Origin: Clusia tigrina
Lineage: Eukaryota; Arthropoda; Insecta; Diptera; Clusiidae
DNA: 64,000 nt
Direction: 5' to 3'
Assembly: GCA_920105625.2 (NCBI GenBank)
Contig: OV050030.1
Coordinates: 247,845,889 to 247,909,888 of the forward strand
Translations under genes and position numbers: made by a program
Part shown: piece by piece, positions 23,019 to 35,611 of the stretch
Layout of the letters: each line of letters starts with the position of its first letter
Position numbering within the stretch: the stretch's first letter is position 1
Notes under the pieces: generated by a model
The model's database searches: none
What the model was told of the DNA's origin: nothing
The model's input: only the letters and a program-made list of their open reading frames with translations

Positions 23019-25762
23019 AGTTTTTATGACGCTCCAGTAAAAAGTTACAAGCATTTGTATGTTGCAAACTTTGATAGGTGTAGGACGTACCGTATAGAAG
23101 TTAGGGCCATTTGAAGTTTTATCAGTGTCTGATTTGGGACTCAAGGGTAGCATAGCATTGAGCGATAGCTTAAATTGACAAGAGGCTCGAGTACTTTATT
23201 GTTACAAAATTTCAAGGTTTTATGACGCTCCAGTAAAAAGGTACAAGCATTTGTATGTTTCAAACTTTGATAGGTGTCGGTCGTACCGTATAATAGTTAG
23301 GGCCACTTTAAGTTTTATCAGTGTTTGATTTGGGACTCAAGGGTAGCATAGATTTGAGCGATAGCTTAAATTGACAAGAGGCTCGAGTACTTTATTGTTA
23401 CAAAATTTCAAGGTTTTATGACGCTCCAGTAAAAAGTTACAAGCATTTGTATGCTGCAAACTTTGATAGGTGTAGGACGCACCGTATAGAAGTTAGGGCT
23501 ATTTGAAGATTTATCAGTGTTTGATTTGGGACTCAAGGGTAGCATAGCTTTGAGCGATAGCTTAAATTGACTAGAGGCTCGAGTACTTTATTGTTACAAA
23601 ATTTCAAGGTTTTATGACGCTCCAGTAAAAAGTTACAAGCATTTGTATGTTGCAAACTTTGATAGGTGTAGAACGTACCATATAGAAGTTAGGGCCATTT
23701 GAAGTTTTATCAGTGTTTCATTTGGAAATCAAGGGTACCATAGCTTTGAGCGATAACTTAAATTGACAAGAGGCACGAGTACTTTATTGTTATAAAATTT
23801 CAAGGTTTTATGACGCTCCAGTAAAAAGTTACAAGCATTTGTATGTTGCAAACTTTGATAGGTGTAGGACGTACCGTATAGAAGTTAGGGCTATTTGAAG
23901 ATTTATCAGTGTTTGATTTGGGACTCAAGGGTAGCATAGCTTTGAGCGATAGCTTAAATTGACAAGAGGCTCGAGTACTTTATTGTTACAAAATTTCAAG
24001 GTTTTATGACGCTCCAGTAAAAAGTTACAAGCATTTGTATGTTGCAAACTTTGATAGGTGTAGGATGTACCGTATAGAAGTTAGGGCCATTTGAAGTTTT
24101 ATCAGTGTTTGATTTGGGACTCAAGGGTAGCATAGCTTTGAGCGATAGCTTAAATTGACAAGAGGCTCGAGTACTTTATTGTTACAAAATTTCAAGGTTT
24201 CATGACGCTCCAGTAAAAAGTTACAAGCATTTGTATGATGCAAACTTTGATAGGTGTACGAAGTACCGTATAGAAGTTAGGGCCATTTGAAGTTTAATCA
24301 GTGTTTGATTTGGGACTCAAGGGTAGCATAGCTTTGAGCAATAGCTCAAATTGACAAGAGGCTCGAGTACTTTATTGCTACAAAATTTCAAGGTTTTATG
24401 ACGCTCCAGTAAAAAGTTACAAGCATTTGTATGTTGCAAACTTTGATGGGTATAGGACGTACCGTATAGAAGTTAGGGCCATTTGAAGTTTTATCAGTGT
24501 TTGATTTGGGACTCAAGGGTAGCATAGCTTTGAGCGATAGCTTAAATTGACAAGAGGCTCGAGTACTTTATTGTTACAAAATTTCAAGTTTTTATGACGC
24601 TCCAGTAAAAAGTTACAAGCATTTGTATGTTGCAAACTTTGATAGGTGTAGGACGTACCGTATAGAAGTTAGGGCCATTTGAAGTTTTATCAGTGTCTGA
24701 TTTGGGACTCAAGGGTAGCATAGCATTGAGCGATAGCTTAAATTGACAAGAGGCTCGAGTACTTTATTGTTACAAAATTTCAAGGTTTTATGACGCTCCA
24801 GTAAAAAGGTACAAGCATTTGTATGTTTCAAACTTTGATAGGTGTCGGTCGTACCGTATAATAGTTAGGGCCATTTGAAGTTTTATCAGTGTTTGATTTG
24901 GGACTCAAGGGTAGCATAGATTTGAGCGATAGCTTAAATTGACAAGAGGCTCGAGTACTTTATTGTTACAAAATTTCAAGGTTTTATGACGCTCCAGTAA
25001 AAAGTTACAAGCATTTGTATGCTGCAAACTTTGATAGGTGTAGGACGTACCGTATAGAAGTTAGGGCTATTTGAAGATTTATCAGTGTTTGATTTGGGAC
25101 TCAAGGGTAGCATAGCTTTGAGCGATAGCTTAAATTGACAAGAGGCTCGAGTACTTTATTGTTACAAAATTTCAAGGTTTTATGACGCTCCAGTAAAAAG
25201 TTACAAGCATTTGTATGTTGCAAACTTTGATAGGTGTAGAACGTACCATATAGAAGTTAGGGCCATTTGAAGTTTTATCAGTGTTTCATTTGGAAATCAA
25301 GGGTACCATAGCTTTGAGCGATAACTTAAATTGCCAAGAGGCTCGAGCACTTTATTGTTATAAAATTTCAAGGTTTTCTGACGCTCCAGTAAAAAGTTAC
25401 AAGCATTTGTATGTTGCAAACTTTGATAGGTGTAGGACGTACCGTATAGAAGTTAGGGCTATTTGAAGATTGATCAGTGTTTGATTTGGGACTCAAGGGT
25501 AGCATAGCTTTGAGCGTAAAATTAAATTGACAAGAGGCTCGAGTACTTTATTGTTACAAAATTTCAAGGTTTTATGACGTTCCAGTAAAAAGTTACAAGC
25601 ATTTGTATGTTGCAAACTTTGATAGGTGTAGGACGTACCGTATAGAAGTTAGGGCCATTTGAAGTTTTATCTGTGTTTGATTTGGGACTCAAGGGTAGCA
25701 TAGCTTTGAGCGATAGCTTAAATTGACAAGAGGCTCGAGTACTTTATTGTTACAAAATTTCA
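23019..25762 (+). repeat. 14-mer (2744 bp) HOR, copy 2
   Basis: Near-identical to 20275-23018. It continues past the copy-1 end point into 'caaggtttcatgacg' and 'gtaacaagcatttgtatgat', the natural continuation also seen after 2880 and 13050. Copy 2 therefore keeps the ancestral right flank, and copy 1 was joined to it by an exchange inside 'aaatttcaag(g/t)tt'. Confidence 0.92.
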
Positions 25763-26399
25763 AGGTTTCATGACGCTCCAGTAAAAAGTAACAAGCATTT
25801 GTATGATGCAATCTTTGATAGGTGTACGTAGCACCGTATAGAAGTTAGGGCCATTTGAAGTTTTATCAGTGTTTGATTTGGGAATCAAGGGTAGCATAGC
25901 TTTGAGCGATAGCTTAAATTGACAAGAGGCTCGAGTACTTTATTGTTACAAAATTTCAAGGTTTTATGACGATCCAGTAAAAAGTTACAAGCATTTGTAT
26001 GTTGCAAACTTTGATAGGTGTAGGACGTACCGTATAGAAGTTAGGGCTATTTGAAGTTTTATCAGTGTTTGATTTGGGAATCAAGGGTAGCATAGCTTTG
26101 AGCGATAGCTTAAATTGACAAGAGGCTCGAGTACTTTATTGTTACAAAATTTCAAAGTTTTATGACGATCCAGTAAAAAGTTACAAGCATTTGTATGTTG
26201 CAAACTTTGATAGGTGTAGGACGTACCGTATAGAAGTTAGGGCTATTTGAAGTTTTATCAGTGTTTGATTTGGGACTCAAGTGTACCATAGCTTTGAGCG
26301 ATAGCTTAAATTGACAAGAGGCTCGAGTACTTTATTGTTACAAAATTTCAAGGTCTTATGACGCTCCAGTAAAAAGTTACAAGCATTTGTATGTTGCAA
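25763..26399 (+). repeat. Bridge between the 14-mer HOR and superblock 1
   Basis: About three monomers matching 2890-3540: 'gtacgtagcacc', 'gggaatcaagggtagc', 'gacgatccag', then 'caaagttttatgacgatcc' near 26153. A private change is 'caagtgtaccata' near 26278. The region then switches to the superblock near 26400. Confidence 0.8.
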
Positions 26400-29300
26400 A
26401 CTTTGATAGGTGTAGGACGTACCGTATAGAAGTTAGGGCCATTTGAAGTTTTATCAGTGTTTGATTTGGGACTCAAGGGTAGCATAGCTTTCAGCGATAG
26501 CTTAAATTGACAAGAGGCTCGAGTACTTTATTGTTACAAAATTTCAAGTTTTTATGACGCTCCAGTAAAAACTTACCAGCATTTGTATGTTGCAAACTTT
26601 GATAGGTGTAGGACGTACCGTATAGAAGTTAGGGCTATTTGAAGATTTATCAGTGTTTGATTTGGGACTCAAGGGTAGCATAGCTTTGAGCGTAAAATTA
26701 AATTGACAAGAGGCTCGAGTACTTTATTGTTACAAAATTTCAAGGTTTTATGACGTTCCAGTAAAAAGTTACAAGCATTTGTATGTTGCAAACTTTGATA
26801 GGTGTAGGACGTACCGTATAGAAGTTAGGGCCATTTGAAGTTTTATCTGTGTTTGATTTGGGACTCAAGGGTAGCATAGCTTTGAGCGATAGCTTAAATT
26901 GACAAGAGGCTCGAGTACTTTATTGTTACAAAATTGCAAGGTTTCATGACGCTCCAGTAAAAAGTTACAAGCATTTGTATGATGCAATCTTTGATAGTTG
27001 TACGTAGCACCGTATAGCAGTTAGGGCCATTTGAAGTTTTATCAGTGTTTGATTTGGGACTCAAGGGTAGCATAGCTTTGAGCGATAGCTTAAATTGACA
27101 AGAGGCTCGAGTACTTTATTGTTACAAAATTTCAAGGTTTTATTACGCTCCAGTAAAAAGTTACAAGCATTTGTATGTTGCAAACTTTGATAGGTGTAGG
27201 ACGTACCGTATTGAAGTTAGGGCCATTTGAAGTTTGATCAGTGTTTGATTTGGGAATCACGGGTAGCATAGCTTTGAGCGATAGCTTAAATTGACAAGAG
27301 GCTCGAGTACTTTATTGTTACAAAATTTCAAGGTTTTATGACGCTCCAGTAAAAAGTTACAAGCATTTGTATGTTGCAAACTTTGATAGGTGTAGGACGT
27401 ACCGTATAGAAGTTAGGGCTATTTGAAGTTTTATCAGTGTTTGATTTGGGACTCAAGGGTACCATAGCTTTGAGCGATAGCTTAAATTGACAAGAGGCTC
27501 GAGTACTTTATTGTTACAAAATTTCAAGGTCTTATGACGCTCCAGTAAAAAGTTACAAGCATTTGTATGTTGCAAACTTTGATAGGTGTAGGACGTACCG
27601 TATAGAAGTTAGGGCCATTTGAAGATTTATCAGTGTTTGATTTGGGACTCAAGGGTAGCATAACTTTGAGCGATAACTTAAATTGGCAAGAGGCTCGAGT
27701 ACTTTATTGTTACAAAATTTCAAGATTTTATGACGCTCCAGTAAAAAGTTACAAGCATTTGTATGTTGCAAACTTTGATAGGTGTAGGACGTACCGTATA
27801 GAAGTTAGGGTCATTTGAAGTTTTATCAGTGTTTGATTTGGGACTCAAGGGTAGCATAGCTTTGAGCGATAGCTTAAATTGACAAGAGGCTCGAGTACTT
27901 TATTGTTACAAAATTTCAAGGTTTTATTACGCTCCAGTAAAAAGTTACAAGCATTTGTATGTTGCAAACTTTGATAGGTGTAGGACGTACCGTATTGAAG
28001 TTAGGGCCATTTGAAGTTTGATCAGTGTTTGATTTGGGAATCAAGGGTACCATAGCTTTGAGCGATAGCTTAAATTGACAAGAGGCTCGAGTACTTTATT
28101 GTTACAAAATTTCAAGGTTTTATGACACTCCAGTAAAAAGTTACAAGCATTTGTATGTTGCAAACTTTGATAGGTGTAGGACGTACCGTATAGAAGTTAG
28201 GGCTATTTGAAGTTTCATCAGTGTTTGATTTGGGACTCAAGGGTAGCATAGCTTTGAGCGATAGCTTAAATTGACAAGAGGCTCGAGTACTTTATTGTTA
28301 CAAAATTTCAAGGTTTTATGACGCTCCAGTAAAAAGTTACAAGCATTTGTATGTTGCAAACTTTGATAGGTGTAGGACGTACCGTATAGAAGTTAGGGCC
28401 ATTTGAAGATTTATCAGTGTTTGATTTGGGACTCAAGGGTAGCATAACTTTGAGCGATAACTTAAATTGGCAAGAGGCTCGAGTACTTTATTGTTACAAA
28501 ATTTCAAGATTTTATGACGCTCCAGTAAAAAGTTACAAGGATTTGTATGTTGCAAACTTTGATAGGTGTAGGACGTACCGTATAGAAGTTAGGGTCATTT
28601 GAAGTTTTATCAGTGTTTGATTTGGGACTCAAGGGTAGCATATCTTTGAGCGATAGCTTAAATTGACAAGAGGCTCGAGTACTTTATTGTTACAAAATTT
28701 CAAGGTTTCATGACGCTCCAGTAAAAAGTTACAAGCATTTGTATGTTGCAACCTTTGATATGTGTAGGACGTACCTTATAGAAGTTAGGGCCATTTGAAG
28801 TTTTATCAGTGTTTGATTTGGGACTCAAGGGTACCATAGCTTTGAGCGATAGCTTAAATTGACAAGAGGCTCGAGTACTTTATTGTTACAAAATTTCAAG
28901 GTCTTATGACGCTCCAGTAAAAAGTTACAAGCATTTGTATGTTGCAAACTTTGATAGGTGTAGGACGTACCGTATAGAAGTTAGGGCTATTTGAAGTTTC
29001 ATCAGTGTTTGATTTGGGACTCAAGGGTACCATAGCTTTGAGCGATAGCTTAAATTGACAAGAGGCTCGAGTACTTTATTGTTACAAAATTTCAAGGTCT
29101 TATGACGCTCCAGTAAAAAGTTACAAGCATTTGTATGTTGCAAACTTTGATAGGTGTAGGACGTACCGTATAGAAGTTAGGGCCATTTGAAGTTTTATCT
29201 GTGTTTGATTTGGGACTCAAGGGTAGCATAGCTTTGAGCGATAGCTTAAATTGACAAGAGGCTCGAGTACTTTATTGTTACAAAATTTCAAGGTTTCATG

Positions 29301-32300
29301 ACGCTCCAGTAAAAAGTTACAAGCATTTGTATGATGCAATCTTTGATAGTTGTACGTAGCACCGTATAGCAGTTAGGGCCATTTGAAGTTTTATCAGTGT
29401 TTGATTTGGGACTCAAGGGTAGCATAGCTTTGAGCGATAGCTTAAATTGACAAGAGGCTCGAGTACTTTATTGTTACAAAATTTCAAGGTTTCATGACGC
29501 TCCAGTAAAAAGTTACAAGCATTTGTATGATGCAATCTTTGATAGTTGTACGTAGCACCGTATAGCAGTTAGGGCCATTTGAAGTTTTATCAGTGTTTGA
29601 TTTGGGACTCAAGGGTAGCATAGCTTTGAGCGATAGCTTAAATTGACAAGAGGCTCGAGTACTTTATTGTTACAAAATTTCAAGGTTTTATTACGCTCCA
29701 GTAAAAAGTTACAAGCATTTGTATGTTGCAAACTTTGATAGGTGTAGGACGTACCGTATTGAAGTTAGGGCCATTTGAAGTTTGATCAGTGTTTGATTTG
29801 GGAATCACGGGTAGCATAGCTTTGAGCGATAGCTTAAATTGACAAGAGGCTCGAGTACTTTATTGTTACAAAATTTCAAGGTTTTATGACGCTCCAGTAA
29901 AAAGTTACAAGCATTTGTATGTTGCAAACTTTGATAGGTGTAGGACGTACCGTATAGAAGTTAGGGCTATTTGAAGTTTTATCAGTGTTTGATTTGGGAC
30001 TCAAGGGTACCATAGCTTTGAGCGATAGCTTAAATTGACAAGAGGCTCGAGTACTTTATTGTTACAAAATTTCAAGGTCTTATGACGCTCCAGTAAAAAG
30101 TTACAAGCATTTGTATGTTGCAAACTTTGATAGGTGTAGGACGTACCGTATAGAAGTTAGGGCCATTTGAAGATTTATCAGTGTTTGATTTGGGACTCAA
30201 GGGTAGCATAACTTTGAGCGATAACTTAAATTGGCAAGAGGCTCGAGTACTTTATTGTTACAAAATTTCAAGATTTTATGACGCTCCAGTAAAAAGTTAC
30301 AAGCATTTGTATGTTGCAAACTTTGATAGGTGTAGGACGTACCGTATAGAAGTTAGGGTCATTTGAAGTTTTATCAGTGTTTGATTTGGGACTCAAGGGT
30401 AGCATAGCTTTGAGCGATAGCTTAAATTGACAAGAGGCTCGAGTACTTTATTGTTACAAAATTTCAAGGTTTTATTACGCTCCAGTAAAAAGTTACAAGC
30501 ATTTGTATGTTGCAAACTTTGATAGGTGTAGGACGTACCGTATTGAAGTTAGGGCCATTTGAAGTTTGATCAGTGTTTGATTTGGGAATCAAGGGTAACA
30601 TAGCTTTGAGCGATAGCTTAAATTGACAAGAGGCTCGAGTACTTTATTGTTACAAAATTTCAAGGTTTTATGACACTCCAGTAAAAAGTTACAAGCATTT
30701 GTATGTTGCAAACTTTGATAGGTGTAGGACGTACCGTATAGAAGTTAGGGCTATTTGAAGATTTATCAGTGTTTGATTTGGGACTCAAGGGTAGCATAGC
30801 TTTGAGCGTAAAATTAAATTGACAAGAGGCTCGAGTACTTTATTGTTACAAAATTTCAAGGTTTTATGACGTTCCAGTAAAAAGTTACAAGCATTTGTAT
30901 GTTGCAAACTTTGATAGGTGTAGGACGTACCGTATAGAAGTTAGGGCCATTTGAAGTTTTATCTGTGTTTGATTTGGGACTCAAGGGTAGCATAGCTTTG
31001 AGCGATAGCTTAAATTGACAAGAGGCTCGAGTACTTTATTGTTACAAAATTTCAAGGTTTCATGACGCTCCAGTAAAAAGTTACAAGCATTTGTATGATG
31101 CAATCTTTGATAGTTGTACGTAGCACCGTATAGCAGTTAGGGCCATTTGAAGTTTTATCAGTGTTTGATTTGGGACTCAAGGGTAGCATAGCTTTGAGCG
31201 ATAGCTTAAATTGACAAGAGGCTCGAGTACTTTATTGTTACAAAATTTGAAGGTTTTATTACGCTCCAGTAAAAAGTTACAAGCATTTGTATGTTGCAAA
31301 CTTTGATAGGTGTAGGACGTACCGTATTGAAGTTAGGGCCATTTGAAGTTTGATCAGTGTTTGATTTGGGAATCACGGGTAGCATAGCTTTGAGCGATAG
31401 CTTAAATTGACAAGAGGCTCGAGTACTTTATTGTTACAAAATTTCAAGGTTTTATGACGCTCCAGTAAAAAGTTACAAGCATTTGTATGTTGCAAACTTT
31501 GATAGGTGTAGGACGTACCGTATAGAAGTTAGGGCTATTTGAAGTTTTATCAGTGTTTGATTTGGGACTCAAGGGTACCATAGCTTTGAGCGATAGCTTA
31601 AATTGACAAGAGGCTCGAGTACTTTATTGTTACAAAATTTCAAGGTCTTATGACGCTCCAGTAAAAAGTTACAAGCATTTGTATGTTGCAAACTTTGATA
31701 GGTGTAGGACGTACCGTATAGAAGTTAGGGCCATTTGAAGATTTATCAGTGTTTGATTTGGGACTCAAGGGTAGCATAACTTTGAGCGATAACTTAAATT
31801 GGCAAGAGGCTCGAGTACTTTATTGTTACAAAATTTCAAGATTTTATGACGCTCCAGTAAAAAGTTACAAGCATTTGTATGTTGCAAACTTTGATAGGTG
31901 TAGGACGTACCGTATAGAAGTTAGGGTCATTTGAAGTTTTATCAGTGTTTGATTTGGGACTCAAGGGTAGCATAGCTTTGAGCGATAGCTTAAATTGACA
32001 AGAGGCTCGAGTACTTTATTGTTACAAAATTTCAAGGTTTTATTACGCTCCAGTAAAAAGTTACAAGCATTTGTATGTTGCAAACTTTGATAGGTGTAGG
32101 ACGTACCGTATTGAAGTTAGGGCCATTTGAAGTTTGATCAGTGTTTGATTTGGGAATCAAGGGTACCATAGCTTTGAGCGATAGCTTAAATTGACAAGAG
32201 GCTCGAGTACTTTATTGTTACAAAATTTCAAGGTTTTATGACACTCCAGTAAAAAGTTACAAGGATTTGTATGTTGCAAACTTTGATAGGTGTAGGACGT

Positions 32301-34965
32301 ACCGTATAGAAGTTAGGGCTATTTGAAGTTTCATCAGTGTTTGATTTGGGACTCAAGGGTAGCATATCTTTGAGCGATAGCTTAAATTGACAAGAGGCTC
32401 GAGTACTTTATTGTTACAAAATTTCAAGGTTTCATGACGCTCCAGTAAAAAGTTACAAGCATTTGTATGTTGCAACCTTTGATATGTGTAGGACGTACCT
32501 TATAGAAGTTAGGGCCATTTGAAGTTTTATCAGTGTTTGATTTGGGACTCAAGGGTACCATAGCTTTGAGCGATAGCTTAAATTGACAAGAGGCTCGAGT
32601 GCTTTATTGTTACAAAATTTCAAGGTCTTATGACGCTCCAGTAAAAAGTTACAAGCATTTGTATGTTGCAAACTTTGATAGGTGTAGGACGTACCGTATA
32701 GAAGTTAGGGCCATTTGAAGATTTATCAGTGTTTGATTTGGGACTCAAGGGTAGCATAACTTTGAGCGATAACTTAAATTGGCAAGAGGCTCGAGTACTT
32801 TATTGTTACAAAATTTCAAGGTTTTATGACACTCCAGTAAAAAGTTACAAGCATTTGTATGTTGCAAACTTTGATAGGTGTAGGACGTACCGTATAGAAG
32901 TTAGGGCTATTTGAAGTTTCATCAGTGTTTGATTTGGGACTCAAGGGTACCATAGCTTTGAGCGATAGCTTAAATTGACAAGAGGCTCGAGTACTTTATT
33001 GTTACAAAATTTCAAGGTCTTATGACGCTCCAGTAAAAAGTTACAAGCATTTGTATGTTGCAAACTTTGATAGGTGTAGGACGTACCGTATAGAAGTTAG
33101 GGCCATTTGAAGATTTATCAGTGTTTGATTTGGGACTCAAGGGTAGCATAACTTTGAGCGATAACTTAAATTGGCAAGAGGCTCGAGTACTTTATTGTTA
33201 CAAAATTTCAAGATTATATGACGCTCCAGTAAAAAGTTACAAGGATTTGTATGTTGCAAACTTTGATAGGTGTAGGACGTACCGTATAGAAGTTAGGGTC
33301 ATTTGAAGTTTTATCAGTGTTTGATTTGGGACTCAAGGGTAGCATATCTTTGAGCGATAGCTTAAATTGACAAGAGGCTCGAGTACTTTATTGTTACAAA
33401 ATTTCAAGGTTTCATGACGCTCCAGTAAAAAGTTACAAGCATTTGTATGTTGCAACCTTTGATATGTGTAGGACGTACCTTATAGAAGTTAGGGCCATTT
33501 GAAGTTTTATCAGTGTTTGATTTGGGACTCAAGGGTACCATAGCTTTGAGCGATAGCTTAAATTGACAAGAGGCTCGAGTACTTTATTGTTACAAAATTT
33601 GAAGGTCTTATGACGCTCCAGTAAAAAGTTACAAGCATTTGTATGTTGCAAACTTTGATAGGTGTAGGACGTACCGTATAGAAGTTAGGGCCATTTGAAG
33701 ATTTATCAGTGTTTGATTTGGGACTCAAGGGTAGCATAACTTTGAGCGATAACTTAAATTGGCAAGAGGCTCGAGTACTTTATTGTTACAAAATTTCAAG
33801 ATTTTATGACGCTCCAGTAAAAAGTTACAAGCATTTGTATGTTGCAAACTTTGATAGGTGTAGGACGTACCGTATATAAGTTAGGGTCATTTGAAGTTTT
33901 ATCAGTGTTTGATTTGGGACTCAAGGGTAGCATAGCTTTGAGCGATAGCTTAAATTGACAAGAGGCTCGAGTACTTTATTGTTACAAAATTTCAAGGTTT
34001 CATGACGCTCCAGTAAAAAGTTACAAGCATTTGTATGTTGCAACCTTTGATATGTGTAGGACGTACCGTATAGAAGTTATTGCTATTTGAAGTTTTATCA
34101 GTGTTTGATTTGGGACTCAAGGGTACCGTAACTTTGAGCGATATCTTAAATTGACAAGAGGCTCGAGTACTTTATTATTACAAAATTTCAAGGTCTTATG
34201 ACGCTCCAGTAAAAAGTTACAAGCATTTGTATGTTGCAAACTTTGATAGGTGTAGGAAGTACCGTATAGAAGTTAGGGCCATTTGAAGATTTATCAGTGT
34301 TTGATTTGGGACTCAAGGGTACCGTAACTTTGAGCGATAGCTTAAATTGACAAGAGGCTCGAATACTTTATTGTTACAAAATTTCAAGGTTTCATGATGC
34401 TCCAGTAAAAAGTTACAAGCATTTGTATGTTGCAAACTTTGATATGTGTAGGACGTACCGTATAGAAGTTAGCGCTATTTGAAGTTTTATCAGTGTTTGA
34501 TTTGGGACTCAAGAGTAGCAGAGCATTGAGCGACAGCTTAAATTGACAAGAGGCTCGAGTACTTTATTGTTACAAAATTTCAAGGTTTTATGACGCTTCA
34601 GTAAAAAGTTACAAGCATTTGTATGTTGCAAACTTTGATGGGTGTAGGACGTACCGTACAGAAGTTAGGGCCATTTGAAGTTTTATCAGTGTTTGATTTG
34701 GGACTCAAGGGTAGCATAGCTTTCAGCGATTGCTTAAATTGACAAGAGGCTCGATTACTTTATTGTTACAAAATTTCAAGTTTTTATGACGATCCAGTAA
34801 AAACTTACAAGCATTTGAATGTTGCAAACTTTGATATGTGTAGGACGTACCGTATAGAAGTTAGGGCCATTTGAAGTTTTATCAGTGTTTGATTTGGGAC
34901 TCAAGGGTAGCATAGCATTTTGCGACAGCTTAAATTGACAAGAGGCTCGAGTACTTTATTGTTAC
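26400..34965 (+). repeat. Superblock copy 1 (about 8.6 kb) with nested 21-mer
   Basis: It aligns with 35612-44569 at an offset of 9212 bp (47 monomers) up to about 32240, then at 9604 bp (49 monomers), because this copy lacks two monomers. It contains a 21-mer (4116 bp) repeat: 'cgtaaaattaaattg' at 26692 and 30808, TGG-bearing starts at 27633 and 31749. Two adjacent 'gatgcaatctttgatagttg' monomers (near 29333 and 29529) are a single-monomer duplication. The differences from copy 2 I found by eye are near 28314, 31249, 33871, and opposite 38599 and 38626. Homology ends near 34965. Confidence 0.9.
32230..32370 (+). other. Mosaic recombination junction with loss of two monomers
   Basis: Relative to copy 2, this stretch alternates between two parents two monomers apart: 'gacactccag' (parent A, 41451), 'caaggatttg' (parent C, near 41865), 'ggctatttgaagtttcatc' (A, near 41530), 'gcatatctttg' (C, near 41967). 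The net loss is 392 bp. The A-C-A-C pattern is what patchy mismatch repair of heteroduplex at a crossover, or crossover plus gene conversion, would leave. Confidence 0.8.
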
Positions 34966-35611
34966 AAAATTTCAAGATTTTATGACGCTCCAGTAAAAAG
35001 TTACAAGCATTTGTATGTTGCAAACTTTGATAGGTGTAGGACGTACCGTATAGAAGTTAGGGCCATTTGAAGTTTTATCAGTGTTTTATTTGGGACTCAA
35101 GGGTAGCATAGCTTTAAGCGATAGCTTAAATTGACAAGAGGCTCGAGTACTTTATTGTTACAAAATTTCAAGGTTTCATGACGCTCCAGTAAAAAGTTAC
35201 AAGCATTTGTATGTTGCAACCTTTGATATATGTAGGACGTACCGTATAGAAGTTAGGGCCATTTGAAGTTTTATCAGTGTTTGATTTGGGACTCAAGGGT
35301 AGCATAACTTTGAGCGATAACTTAAATTGACAAGAGGCTCGAGTACTTTATTGTTACAAAATTTCAAGATTTTATGACGCTCCAGTAAAAAGTTACAAGC
35401 ATTTGTATGTTGCAAACTTTGATAGGTGTAGGACGTACCGTATAGAAGTTAGGGCCATTTGAAGATTTATCAGTGTTTGATTTGGGACTCAAGGGTAGCA
35501 TAGCTTTGAGCGATAGCTTAAATTGACAAGAGGCTCGAGTACTTTATTGTTACAAAATTTCAAGGTTTTATGACGCTCCAGTAAAAAGTTACAAGCATTT
35601 GTATGATGCAA
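34966..35611 (+). repeat. Linker between superblocks, copied from the 10-mer domain
   Basis: About three monomers matching 3670-4320: 'caagattttatg', 'gtgttttatttggg' at 35081 (as at 3789), 'tttaagcgatagc', 'gttgcaacctttgatatatg' near 35211, and 'gtatgatgcaaac' near 35605. The spacing from 3789 to 35081 is 160 monomers once known indels are counted. Confidence 0.82.
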
